Assembly: GCA_963792815.1 (NCBI GenBank)
Contig: CAWBXR010000001.1
Span: 62,001 to 126,000, forward strand
Source: JARRPM01 sp963792815
GTDB lineage: Bacteria; Pseudomonadota; Gammaproteobacteria; Pseudomonadales; Halieaceae
Direction of reading: 5' to 3'
Length of the DNA: 64,000 nucleotides
In this document: one piece after another, positions 53,626-63,100 of the stretch
Position numbering within the stretch: the stretch's first letter is position 1
Layout: the number at the start of each line of letters is the position of its first letter
Position numbers and translations under genes: made by a program
The notes under the pieces: generated by a model
What the model saw: the letters and a program-made list of their open reading frames with translations, nothing else
What the model was told of the DNA's origin: nothing
The model's database searches: none

Positions 53626-55082
53626 GCCACCTCCCCGGCGGGCGGCCGCTGCTGGTGCCAGTCGGTTGCCAGCTGGAAACGGTGCGCGACGTTCAGCAGG
53701 CGCGCCTCGCCAAAATGCCGGCCGATAAGCTGCAGGCCTACCGGCTTGCCGCCGACCAGCCCAGCCGGTACGGACATTCCCGGCAGGCCCGCGAGGTTGA
53801 CCGCGAGGGTATAGATATCCTCCAGGTACATGGCCAGTGGATCGTCGGACTTGGCGCCCAGGGCGAAGGCGGGGCCGGGGGTGGTGGGCCCGGCTATCAC
53901 ATCCACCTGCTCGAAACAGTCGATGAAATCCTGCTTGATCAGGCGCCGCACCTGCTGCGCCTTCTTGTAGTAGGCATCGTAATATCCCGCGGACAGGGCG
54001 TAGGTGCCCACCAGGATGCGGCGCTTGACCTCCGCGCCAAAGCCCTCCTCCCGGGTGCGGGTGTATAAATCATGCAGGTCCACGGGATCCGCGCAGCGAT
54101 GGCCGTAACGCACACCGTCGAAGCGGGACAGGTTGGTGGAGGCCTCTGCGGGGGCAATCACGTAGTACGCAGGGATCGACAGGTGGCTGTGGGGCAGGGA
54201 TACCTCGACCAGGGTGGCGCCCTGTGCCTCCAGCTCAGCCAGGGCCGCCTCGATACAGCGGGCGGTCTGCGAATCCAGTCCATCGCCGAAATACTCTCGC
54301 GGCAGGCCGATGCGCAGCCCCTGCAGGCTCTCATTCAGCGGTGCGCAGTAATCCTCGGTGGGCAGCTCCGAGGAGGTCGAGTCCAGCGGGTCGTGGCCCG
54401 CCATGGTGTTGAGCAGCAGGGCGCAGTCCTCGGCGCTGCGTGCCATGGGGCCGGCCTGGTCGAGACTGGAGGCAAAGGCGACCATGCCCAGGCGGGAAAC
54501 TCGGCCGTAAGTGGGCTTGATGCCGGTGATGCCGCAGAAAGCCGCTGGCTGGCGGATCGAGCCGCCGGTGTCGGTTCCGGTAGCGGCCGGGGCCAGCATG
54601 GCCGCTACAGCTGCCGCCGAACCGCCCGAAGAGCCGCCCGGCACCAGCCTGGTGTCCCAGGGGTTGCATACGGGGCCGTAGTAACTGTTTTCGTTGGAGG
54701 AGCCCATGGCGAACTCATCCATGTTGGTTTTGCCCAGGATAACCGCGCCGTCGCGGTTGAAGTGCCTGATCAGGGTGGCGCTGTAGGGCGGCACGAAATT
54801 GTCGAGCATGCGCGAGCCGCAGCTGGTGCGCATGCCGTCGGTGCAGAATATGTCCTTGTGGGCGATCGGGATACCCGTCAGCGTCGCGGCGTCGCCGGCG
54901 GCTATGCGCTGGTCGGCGGCGGCGGCAAGGCTCAGCACCGCATCCTCATCAACGGTGATGAAACTGTTGTAGTTGCTGTCCAGCCGGGCAATCCTGTCGA
55001 GAAAACAACGGCTTAGCTCAACGCTGGAGAACTGCCTGTCTCGCAGTCCGGCTACCAGCTGGGCGACGGATTTGTCATGCAT
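53622..55082 (-). CDS. gatA: Asp/Glu-tRNA amidotransferase subunit A
   Basis: 486 residues, amidase-signature family. IPIAHKDIFCTDGMRTSCGS has the catalytic Lys, and LVPGGSSGGSAAAVAA and ATGTDTGGSIRQPAAFCG the Ser pair of the Ser-cisSer-Lys triad. It releases ammonia from Gln for the transamidation. It lies 24 nt after gatC. Confidence 0.97.
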   Translation of the reverse strand: MHDKSVAQLVAGLRDRQFSSVELSRCFLDRIARLDSNYNSFITVDEDAVLSLAAAADQRIAAGDAATLTGIPIAHKDIFCTDGMRTSCGSRMLDNFVPPYSATLIRHFNRDGAVILGKTNMDEFAMGSSNENSYYGPVCNPWDTRLVPGGSSGGSAAAVAAMLAPAATGTDTGGSIRQPAAFCGITGIKPTYGRVSRLGMVAFASSLDQAGPMARSAEDCALLLNTMAGHDPLDSTSSELPTEDYCAPLNESLQGLRIGLPREYFGDGLDSQTARCIEAALAELEAQGATLVEVSLPHSHLSIPAYYVIAPAEASTNLSRFDGVRYGHRCADPVDLHDLYTRTREEGFGAEVKRRILVGTYALSAGYYDAYYKKAQQVRRLIKQDFIDCFEQVDVIAGPTTPGPAFALGAKSDDPLAMYLEDIYTLAVNLAGLPGMSVPAGLVGGKPVGLQLIGRHFGEARLLNVAHRFQLATDWHQQRPPAGEVA

Positions 55083-55106
55083 GAAATTGTCCTGTAGCTG
55101 GGTCGG

Positions 55107-55394
55107 CTATTCGACGACCCGGGGAACGAGGTATAGCCCGTTTTCCACCGCGGGGGCTATGGCCTGGTAGGCCTCCCGGCGATTCTCCTCGGTAACCTCG
55201 TCGGCGCGCAGGCGCTGTACCGCGTCCAGCGGGTTGGCCATGGGCTCGACATCGCTGGTGTCGACGGCCTGCAACTGGTCCACCATACCAAGGATTTCGG
55301 TTATCCGCTGGGTCAGCGCGCCAATCTGCTGCGGCGCTATGCGAATACGCGCGAGTTCTGCAATCTTTTCTATTTCGTCCTGCTCAATCGCCAT
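55107..55394 (-). CDS. gatC: Asp/Glu-tRNA amidotransferase subunit C
   Basis: 95 residues from ATG 55392-55394. KIAELARIRIAPQQ, ILGMVDQLQAVDTSDVEPM and ENGLYLVPRVVE at the C-terminus are standard GatC features. It stabilises the GatA-GatB complex. First gene of gatCAB and divergent from mreB. Confidence 0.95.
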   Translation of the reverse strand: MAIEQDEIEKIAELARIRIAPQQIGALTQRITEILGMVDQLQAVDTSDVEPMANPLDAVQRLRADEVTEENRREAYQAIAPAVENGLYLVPRVVE

Positions 55395-55652
55395 TGTGTT
55401 CCTGACCGGAGATGGCTGCCTCGGGCGCAGCGGGGGCGTAAAGTTATCATATTTGCGCCTTGCCCAAAATCCCCGCGGTTGATACAGTTGCTGGAAAATT
55501 TCAACTCCCATAAAACAGCTGTCTCCATAGTCATCTCAGGGCTTTTTCCGGCCCATCCAGAACACCGGTAATTTGCCTGGAGGCAGCCGTAGGGAAGCAT
55601 GCAGGACTCCACACCGGAGTTCCCCGTTGTACTCAGAAGGTAGTCACAATCA
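55395..55652. other. Divergent promoter region of gatC and mreB
   Basis: 258 bp with no gene. No clear operator palindrome was found; the last 20 bases before mreB hold an AGAAGGTAG ribosome-site region. Confidence 0.4.
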
Positions 55653-56690
55653 ATGTTGAAGAAGCTGCGCGGAGTGTTCTCTAACGACCTCTCCATAGAC
55701 TTGGGTACGGCTAATACCCTGATCTACGTGCGCGATAAAGGAATAGTGTTGAATGAGCCCTCGGTCGTGGCCATTCGAATCCACAATGGCCAGAAGACCA
55801 TAGAGGCAGTAGGCACCGAGGCAAAGCGCATGCTGGGCCGTACACCCGGTAACATCACGGCAATTCGTCCGCTCAAGGACGGGGTTATCGCCGATTTCCA
55901 GGTTACGGAGAAAATGCTGCAGCACTTTATCGCCAAAGTGCACGAGAGCAAGTTTATCCGGCCCAGCCCCCGGGTGCTGGTCTGTGTGCCCTGCATGTCC
56001 ACCCAGGTGGAGCGTCGGGCCATCCGTGAATCGGCCCTCAGTGCCGGTGCCAGGGAAGTGCGCCTGATAGAGGAGCCCATGGCGGCCGCTATCGGCGCCG
56101 GCCTGAGCGTGGAGGAAGCCACCGGTTGTATGGTGGTGGATGTGGGCGGCGGTACTACCGAGATCGCCATTATCTCGCTCAACGGTGTGGTCTACCGCGA
56201 TTCCCTGCGGATCGGCGGCGACCGCTTCGATGAAGCCATCGTCGCGCACGTGCGCCGCCGCTACGGCAGCCTTATCGGCGATGCCACCGCGGAGCGTATC
56301 AAGCACGAAATAGGCTGCGCCTTTGCCGGCAGTGAGCTGCGAGAGATCGACGTGCGCGGGCGCAACCTCGCCGAAGGGGTGCCGCGCAGTTTTACCCTCA
56401 ACAGCGACGAGATCCTGGAGTCGCTGCAGGATCCGTTGTCGTCCATTGTGCAGGCGGTAAAGTCGGCGCTGGAGCAGTCTCCGCCGGAACTGGCGGCCGA
56501 TATCGCGGAGAGCGGGATTGTGCTGACCGGCGGTGGCGCCCTGTTGCGAGACCTCGATCGGCTTATTTCCGAGGAAACGGGCCTGCCGGTGATCGTGGCG
56601 GAGGACCCCCTGACCTGTGTCGCCCGCGGCGGCGGCATGGCGATGGAGCGTATGGATCGCCACACGATGGACCTGCTGTCTACCGAGTGA
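55653..56690 (+). CDS. mreB: Rod-shape actin homolog MreB
   Basis: 345 residues. SIDLGTANTLIYV phosphate-1 loop, EEPMAAAIGAGLSVEEATGCMVVDVGGGTTEIAI phosphate-2 region (quoted in part), GIVLTGGGALLRDLD adenosine motif. It forms the filament that guides cell-wall growth. ATG 55653. It heads mreBCD-maf-rng, the standard gammaproteobacterial order. Confidence 0.98.
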   Translation: MLKKLRGVFSNDLSIDLGTANTLIYVRDKGIVLNEPSVVAIRIHNGQKTIEAVGTEAKRMLGRTPGNITAIRPLKDGVIADFQVTEKMLQHFIAKVHESKFIRPSPRVLVCVPCMSTQVERRAIRESALSAGAREVRLIEEPMAAAIGAGLSVEEATGCMVVDVGGGTTEIAIISLNGVVYRDSLRIGGDRFDEAIVAHVRRRYGSLIGDATAERIKHEIGCAFAGSELREIDVRGRNLAEGVPRSFTLNSDEILESLQDPLSSIVQAVKSALEQSPPELAADIAESGIVLTGGGALLRDLDRLISEETGLPVIVAEDPLTCVARGGGMAMERMDRHTMDLLSTE

Positions 56691-56705
56691 CGGCTTGCAT
56701 GAAAA

Positions 56706-56726
56706 AGCCCGCTGCCACAGCGGGCT
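56706..56726. promoter_or_regulatory. Hairpin between mreB and mreC
   Basis: AGCCCGCTG (56706-56714), CCA, CAGCGGGCT (56718-56726), a perfect 9-bp stem. It forms part of a possible 9-codon frame starting ATG 56699 (MKKPAATAG). It could limit expression of mreCD relative to mreB. Confidence 0.45.
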
Positions 56727-56741
56727 AACGAGGACGCCAAA

Positions 56742-57578
56742 ATCAAGCCGCTATTCGTCAAACAGTCCTCCCTTGGGCTGCGCCTGTTGCTGGCGATTCT
56801 CGTGGTCCTCGGCCTGATCACAGCCGATTTACGCTACAACAGCCTGGAAACCACACGTTCACTGCTGGATACGGTCGGTGCGCCCATCTACTGGGTCGCC
56901 GACCTGCCCTTGCGCCTGCGCGACTGGAGCCAGACCAATATCCAGTCCAGGGCCGAGGCCCTGGAGGAAAGCGAGAGACTGCTGCGTGAGAACCTCGTGT
57001 TGCAGGGCCGCTCCCAGCAGATGGCCGCCCTGCAGGCGGAGAACGTGCGCCTGCGGGCCCTGCTGAATTCCACCGCCATGTTGCGTGACGACGTATTGGT
57101 GGCAGAGATCCTGGGTGTGTCGCCGGACCCGGTCAGGCACCAGCTGGTGCTGAATAAGGGCGAGGCGGATGGCGTGGTCGTGGGCCAGCCGCTGATCGAT
57201 GCGGACGGTCTGATGGGCCAGATAGTTGAAGTCAGTGCCATCAATTCCCGCGCCCTTCTCATCACCGACGCCACTCATTCCATCCCGGTTCAGGTCAATC
57301 GCAACGGGGTGCGGGCCATCGCCGAGGGCACCGGCTCCCTGGGCGCCCTGGAGATCCGCCACGTTTCGGCCACCACCGACATTGAAGTGGGCGACCTGCT
57401 GGAAACCTCAGGCCTCGGCGGACGCTTCCCGGGCGGCTACCCGGTAGCGGTAGTAACCGAGATAGAGCGGGACCCCGGCAAGATGTTTGCCCACGTTGTC
57501 GCCCGCCCCAGTGCGGCGTTGGATCGCAGTCGCCATGTCCTGCTGGTATTTACCAGGCATGACAAGCGGGAACCCTGA
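56742..57578 (+). CDS. mreC: Rod-shape protein MreC (unusual start)
   Basis: The recognisable N-terminus KPLFVKQSSLGLRLLLAILVV with its membrane helix requires reading from about 56742, whose first codon is ATC, with GAGGA about 8-12 nt upstream. The next in-frame TTG at 56787 would cut into the membrane helix. Coiled coil LEESERLLRENLVLQGRSQQMAALQAENVRLRALLN (only its heptad pattern matters) and the beta-domain with VSAINSRALLITDATHSIPVQV and GLGGRFPGGYPVA are typical. About 279 residues. Start codon needs checking. Confidence 0.88.
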   Translation: MKPLFVKQSSLGLRLLLAILVVLGLITADLRYNSLETTRSLLDTVGAPIYWVADLPLRLRDWSQTNIQSRAEALEESERLLRENLVLQGRSQQMAALQAENVRLRALLNSTAMLRDDVLVAEILGVSPDPVRHQLVLNKGEADGVVVGQPLIDADGLMGQIVEVSAINSRALLITDATHSIPVQVNRNGVRAIAEGTGSLGALEIRHVSATTDIEVGDLLETSGLGGRFPGGYPVAVVTEIERDPGKMFAHVVARPSAALDRSRHVLLVFTRHDKREP

Positions 57579-57581
57579 CAG

Positions 57582-58070
57582 GTGGTACAGCAGGGAGGGC
57601 ACGCCTACTGGGTGATTATTGTCTCCTTCCTGGTGGCCTATGTGCTGGCCGTGTTGCCCATGCCGCACTGGCTGTTATGGGTGCGCCCGGAGTGGGTCGC
57701 CCTGGTACTTATTTACTGGACCATAGCCCTGCCGCACCGGGTGGGCATCCTGACCGGCCTCGCCCTGGGTATTTTGCTGGACACCCTGGAGGGTGCGGCG
57801 CTGGGGCAGAACGCCTTCGCGCTGGTGGTGGTGGCGCTACTCAGCCTGACCCTGTACCAGCGGCTGCGTGTGTTCAGCGTGTTGCAACAGTCCGGCACTG
57901 TGTTTGTGCTGGTCGGCATCAACCAGCTGGTGTGCCAGTGGGTGCAAAACCTGGAGGGGGTGGCCAGTACTGAACGGTTGTTCCTGCTGCCGGCTGTCTC
58001 GAGTGCCCTGCTGTGGCCATTTGTCCTGCATACCCTGCGCAATGTGCGCAGGCACTTCATGGTGAACTGA
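57582..58070 (+). CDS. mreD: Rod-shape protein MreD
   Basis: 162 residues with GTG start 57582. Hydrophobic helices from WVIIVSFLVAYVLAVL, through PEWVALVLIYWTIALPHRVGI and FALVVVALLSLTLY, to AVSSALLWPFVLHTLRNV fill the protein. GILLDTLEGAALGQNAF is the MreD signature loop. Membrane partner of MreC in the elongasome. It follows mreC by 3 nt. Confidence 0.95.
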   Translation: MVQQGGHAYWVIIVSFLVAYVLAVLPMPHWLLWVRPEWVALVLIYWTIALPHRVGILTGLALGILLDTLEGAALGQNAFALVVVALLSLTLYQRLRVFSVLQQSGTVFVLVGINQLVCQWVQNLEGVASTERLFLLPAVSSALLWPFVLHTLRNVRRHFMVN

Positions 58071-58071
58071 G

Positions 58072-58665
58072 ATGGCGGATTTGGTACTGGCATCCGCTTC
58101 GCCGCGCCGGCGGGAGTTACTCGATCAGCTCGGGGCCCGCTACCTGTGCGACCCGGCGGATATCGACGAGAGCCGCCTGCCTGGCGAAGCTCCTGCAGCC
58201 TATGTGGAGCGTATGGCCAGGGAAAAGGCCAGCGTGGTGGCCGCGCGCTATCGCGACAGGGGCCATAGTGTGCTGGCTGCGGATACCGTCGTACTGGTTG
58301 ACGAGGATGTGCTCGGCAAACCCTGTGACCACTTCGACGGTCTTGCCATGCTGGCGAAGCTCAGTGGGCGCAGCCATTCGGTGCTCACCGCCGTTTGCCT
58401 GCACCACAACGGCAGCGCAGCGTGTGAGGTGGTGGAAACCCGGGTGGAATTTATCCAGTTGACCCGGGAGTTGTGCGAGGCCTACCTCGCGACCGATGAG
58501 CCCTGGGACAAGGCGGGAGCCTACGCAATCCAGGGCATGGCAGGCGTTTTTGTCCGCAGTATTCACGGTAGCTACAGCAACGTGGTGGGATTGCCCCTGT
58601 GCGAGACCTGGCAACTGCTGCAGGCCAACGGAATTCACACCGGCCTGGTTCCGCATCATGAATGA
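58072..58665 (+). CDS. maf: Maf-type nucleotide pyrophosphatase
   Basis: 197 residues. LASASPRRRELLDQLG start, LAADTVVLVDEDVLGKP catalytic Asp region, AYAIQGMAGVFVRSIHGSYSNVVGLPL. It hydrolyses dTTP/UTP-type or modified nucleotides (YhdE-like). It starts 1 nt after mreD and overlaps rng by 8 bases. Confidence 0.95.
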   Translation: MADLVLASASPRRRELLDQLGARYLCDPADIDESRLPGEAPAAYVERMAREKASVVAARYRDRGHSVLAADTVVLVDEDVLGKPCDHFDGLAMLAKLSGRSHSVLTAVCLHHNGSAACEVVETRVEFIQLTRELCEAYLATDEPWDKAGAYAIQGMAGVFVRSIHGSYSNVVGLPLCETWQLLQANGIHTGLVPHHE

Positions 58666-60127
58666 GACAATCCTGGTCAATATGGGCCCGCGGGAAACGC
58701 GGGTGGTGACGCTGGAACACGGCGTCGTGCGGGATATTTACATCGAGCGTGACGCCGGTCGTGGCATTGTCGGCAATATATACCTGGGTAAGGTGGTACG
58801 CGTGATGCCCGGGATGCAGGCCGCATTCGTCGATTTCGGTGCCGAGCGGACTGGCCTGCTGCATATTGCCGATCTCTCTGGGCAGAAACAGCGGCGCGGC
58901 GCCCGCCGTGCACAGGCTATCGAACACCAGCTTCACGACGGCCAGAAGCTGGCAGTGCAGGTGACCCGCGACCCGCTTGGCAGCAAGGGCGCACGCCTGA
59001 GTACCGAGTTATCCCTGTCCTCGCGTTGCCTGGTGTTCCTGCCGAACTCGGACAGGCTCGCGGTTTCCCAGCGGGTCGATGGATCGGGTGAGAGGGCGCG
59101 CCTGTTGCTGTTGTTACAGGAGGGCCTTGCGGCTGAGGGCCTCGCCGGTGAGGGCGGCTACATTCTGCGCACTGCGGCAGAGGGGGCAGACCTGGACGGG
59201 CTGCGTTCAGACCTGCGCTTCCTCAACCGGCTGTGGACTTCGATTTGCCGGCGTCGGGAGGGAGCTAACGGGTCACAGTTGCTCTACGAGGAGTTGCCGC
59301 TGCACCTGCGGGTGGCCCGGGACCTGGCCACGCCCGACCTGGGACAGGTTCTGGTGGACCAGCAGGCAGCCTACCTGGCGCTGTGCAGCTTCTGCGAGGA
59401 CTATGTGCCGGAGATCCGCAACCGACTGGAATTCTACAGCGGCGCGGAGTCACTCTTTGACCGGTTCGGCGCGGAGGAGGAACTGCAGCACGCACTCAGC
59501 CAACGGGTGGAGCTGGACTGTGGCGGCTACCTGGTGATCGACCAGACTGAAGCGATGACCGTGATCGATGTGAACACCGGTTCTTTCCTGGGCCGGCGCA
59601 ATGCCGACGAAACCGTATTCAGGACCAACCTTGAAGCCGCCGCCGCCCTGGCCCGGCAGCTGCGTCTGCGCAATCTGGGCGGGATCATCGTTGTCGACTT
59701 TATCGACATGGCTGACCAGGAACACCGCCGCCAGGTGCAGCAGGCCTTGCAGCAGGCGCTGCAGCTGGACCCGGTGCGGACCACCTGCGGCGAAATGTCG
59801 GAGTTGTGCCTGGTGGCGATGACCCGCAAGCGCAGCGGCGAAAGCCTGCAGCATATCCTGTGTGAGGATTGCTCCGTATGCCAGGGCCAGGGAGTGCTGA
59901 AGTCGACACGGACTGTCTGCTACGAAATATTCCGGGAAATCGCCCGCGCTGCCTCTGCTTCCGACAGACAAGAGCTACTTGTGGTGGCGGCGCAGCCGGT
60001 GATAAACCTGTTGCAAAGTGATGAGGCGAGCGTGCTGGTGGAACTGGAAGTGGCGACCGGCAAAAAGATTCACCTGCGTCCCGAACCCCGTTATGGCCAG
60101 GAACACTTCGACATAGCGATGCTTTAG
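58658..60127 (+). CDS. rng: Ribonuclease G
   Basis: 489 residues from ATG 58658. S1 domain VGNIYLGKVVRVMPGMQAAFVDFG (quoted in shortened form in family terms) near the N-terminus; catalytic GGYLVIDQTEAMTVIDVNTG with the metal Asp residues; zinc-link cysteines CEDCSVCQGQG. Without the long C-terminal scaffold of RNase E. It matures 16S rRNA 5' ends and degrades mRNAs. It ends 52 nt before the YhdP-like gene. Confidence 0.97.
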   Translation: MNETILVNMGPRETRVVTLEHGVVRDIYIERDAGRGIVGNIYLGKVVRVMPGMQAAFVDFGAERTGLLHIADLSGQKQRRGARRAQAIEHQLHDGQKLAVQVTRDPLGSKGARLSTELSLSSRCLVFLPNSDRLAVSQRVDGSGERARLLLLLQEGLAAEGLAGEGGYILRTAAEGADLDGLRSDLRFLNRLWTSICRRREGANGSQLLYEELPLHLRVARDLATPDLGQVLVDQQAAYLALCSFCEDYVPEIRNRLEFYSGAESLFDRFGAEEELQHALSQRVELDCGGYLVIDQTEAMTVIDVNTGSFLGRRNADETVFRTNLEAAAALARQLRLRNLGGIIVVDFIDMADQEHRRQVQQALQQALQLDPVRTTCGEMSELCLVAMTRKRSGESLQHILCEDCSVCQGQGVLKSTRTVCYEIFREIARAASASDRQELLVVAAQPVINLLQSDEASVLVELEVATGKKIHLRPEPRYGQEHFDIAML

Positions 60128-60179
60128 ATTTCATAATGGGCGCCTTCCCCGACGGCGCGAATGAAGAGTCCGACACCCG

Positions 60180-63100
60180 TTGAAGCCATCCATTTTTCAC
60201 AGGCTTAGCAGCATACTCTGGGTAACTATTGTTGTTTCGATAGTGCTGCTGGCTATCTATGTCAGCGTGGGGAGGATGCTCAGTTCCCTCAGCGGCGCCT
60301 ACCAGAACGATATCCTGCAGGAGTTGAACCACCGCGTACCCTTCATCATCGATGCGGATCGGGTGAGCGCCGAGTGGTATTCATTCACGCCCGTGCTGGT
60401 GCTGGACGGCCTGCGACTGACCCTGCCTGGGGAGGCCGAGCGCTCGGTCGAATTGTCCGAGGGACGGATAGCACTGGATGTCGGCGGCAGCCTGATGACA
60501 CGCTCGCTGCAAATGACCAGGCTGCAATTGAGAGGCCTGGATCTGGCGGGGCAACTCGGAGCGGACGGCAGCCTGCGAATAAGGGGATTCGACGGGGGCG
60601 ACACCCGATTGGGGGGGTGGCTGGAGGAATTCCTGGGAAATGTCGAGCGATTGGCGCTGGATGACATTCACCTGGAGTTGACGCTGCCGGGCGGGGAACA
60701 GCGCGGTTTCGACCTGGATCTCGCCCTGTCCCGGGAAGGCAGCCGTCGCCTGTTGGCGGGAAACCTGACATCTTCACGGGGCCTGATGGTGACCGCCCTG
60801 GCCGAGGGTATCGGCAATCCCTTTGATCCCGAGTCCTTTGCGGGCCAGTTATACCTCGATGCCGGAGCGGGGGACGTCGGGGCAGTTGCGGACCTGCTGG
60901 GGGAGCGGTTCAGTGGCTCACAGCTGGATGGCACTGTCAGGCTCGAGTTGTGGTCCAGTTGGGGCAGCGGTGAGCAGGACGTCCTGCTGCGCCTCGATAT
61001 GAACAATGTAGTGTTGTCGCGGGTGGACTCCTCCTGGCAGGTGCCGCTCGAGCGATTCGCGCTGGATGCCCGCCTCGAGAGGCGACAGGATTCCTGGGCA
61101 ATCGCTGTGGCGGATCTCGAGATGGCCCGCAACGGGGTCCTGGCGCAGGTACCGCGCCTGCAACTCGACCTGCGCGGCGAAACCCTGAACCTGCGGGCCC
61201 AGGCGCTTCCGCTGGAACCGCTCAGTGCGCTTCTGGCCGACATGGACGGCGCGCTGCCGCCGGCGGCCATCGAGCTGCTGCAAACGCTGAAACCCCGGGG
61301 CTTACTCAGTGCCGTGCAGCTCGACGTTGCCGACTTCACGACGCCGGTCTCCGGCTGGCAACTGCAGGCCAATTTCGAAGAACTCGCGGTGGATGCCTGG
61401 CACGGGGCGCCCGGGGTGTCCGGCGCGCGCGGTTATGCCGAGCTGGTCCCCGGCAGCGGCCACGTCGTGCTGGACAGCCAACAATTCAGCATGGCGTTTC
61501 CGACGGTCTACGAGCAAACCCTGGATTACGATGATTTCCAGGGCACGATCCATATCGACTGGGACGCCAGCAGTGTGGAGCTGTCCAGCGGCCTGGTGCA
61601 AGTGCTCGGCGCCGAGGGCCCGGTGCGGGTGCTGTTCGGCCTGTCCATTCCCCTGGTCCCGAGCGATACCGGGGTCGAGATGGACCTGCTGGTAGGCCTG
61701 GAAGATATCCAGGCGGCGCATCGCGGCAAGTACATACCCTATATTCTCAGCGATGAGCTGCGCCCCTGGCTGGCTGCGAGCATAGGCGGAGGCATGATCG
61801 AACAGGGTGGTTTTCTCTGGCGAGGCAGCCTTAATTCCCAGGCCCCCCAGCTGCACACGGTGCAACTTTTTTTCAACATCCGGGACACCGCGCTCGATTA
61901 TCATCCCGACTGGCCACCGCTGGCCAATATTGCGGGAACCGTGCTGATCGATAATGCCGCCGCCAGCGTCTGGGCGGACAGCGCCAGCCTTCTCGATTCC
62001 CGGGTAAGCAACCTGTCTGTGGAAGTCTGGCCGGATGCCAACGAACAGCTGTGGCTGGCGGTCGCCGGGAGCCTGGCAGGCCCTGCCGCCGATGGCCTGG
62101 CGGTTGTCAATGATTCGCCCCTGGGCGGGCTCGTCGGCGGAACTTTCAGCGACTGGCGGCTGGCGGGAGAGCTGGCCACCGATATCGAACTCCTGCTCAA
62201 CCTGACCGATAAAGCGATAGTGCCGGCGGTCGCGGTCTCGGTCCGCTTTGCCGGAGCAGAACTCGATATCCAGCCGGGGAAGCTGCCGCTGCGGGGAATC
62301 AGCGGTGTGCTGGATTACGACAGCGAGGCGGGGTTCAGCTCCCGGGACCTGGTGGCTGAGTTGTGGGGGCGACCGCTGCAGGTGGCGGTGGGGCAGCGTC
62401 CGCTTGCCGCCGCTGAGAACGGCAGGGAAGAGCCGCGCCTGGTTTCCGTGGCAGCGTCGGGCTCAGTCGCTATGAGCGATATCCGAAAATGGCTGGATCT
62501 CGACCTGCTGGCCTTTGCCAGCGGCAGGAGCTCGGTGGCGCTGGAACTGCTTGCGGGCGCAGGCACAAGCCCCGTATTGAACCTGGAGAGTGAACTCAAG
62601 GGGATCAGCCTTGACCTGCCCGAGCCCTGGGGTAAGGCCGCCGCGACAGCCAGGGCACTTCAGCTGGAGCTGGCCCTGGGTTCGGATGAGTTGCGGCTGG
62701 GCCTGGAACTGGAGGGTGGCCTCGCGCTGGAACTGGGCTTGCCGGGCGGCAAATTACAGGCAGCTGCGCTGGCATTTGGCGAAGCTCCTGCCGGCTTGCG
62801 TGCGGGTTTGCTGCGAGTGTCCGGGCGCGCTGCCTTTGCTGATGCGGCGCAGTGGCAGCGCTTCCTGGCGGATTATTTCAACGATGCGGCGCCCCAGCCG
62901 GCTGCCGGGGAGCCAATGAAAGCTGCGACACTCGCGCCATCGGTTGAGCAACTGCGGATCGACCAGCTGGTGCTCGGTGGGCAGGATATCGGGAATGCGG
63001 TGCTCAGCTTGGCTGAGGAAAATGGCGGCTTGCGGGTGACGGCCGCGACAGACTGGCTGCGTGGTGAGCTTCTTTATAACGATGGCGCCAGCTCGTCGCT

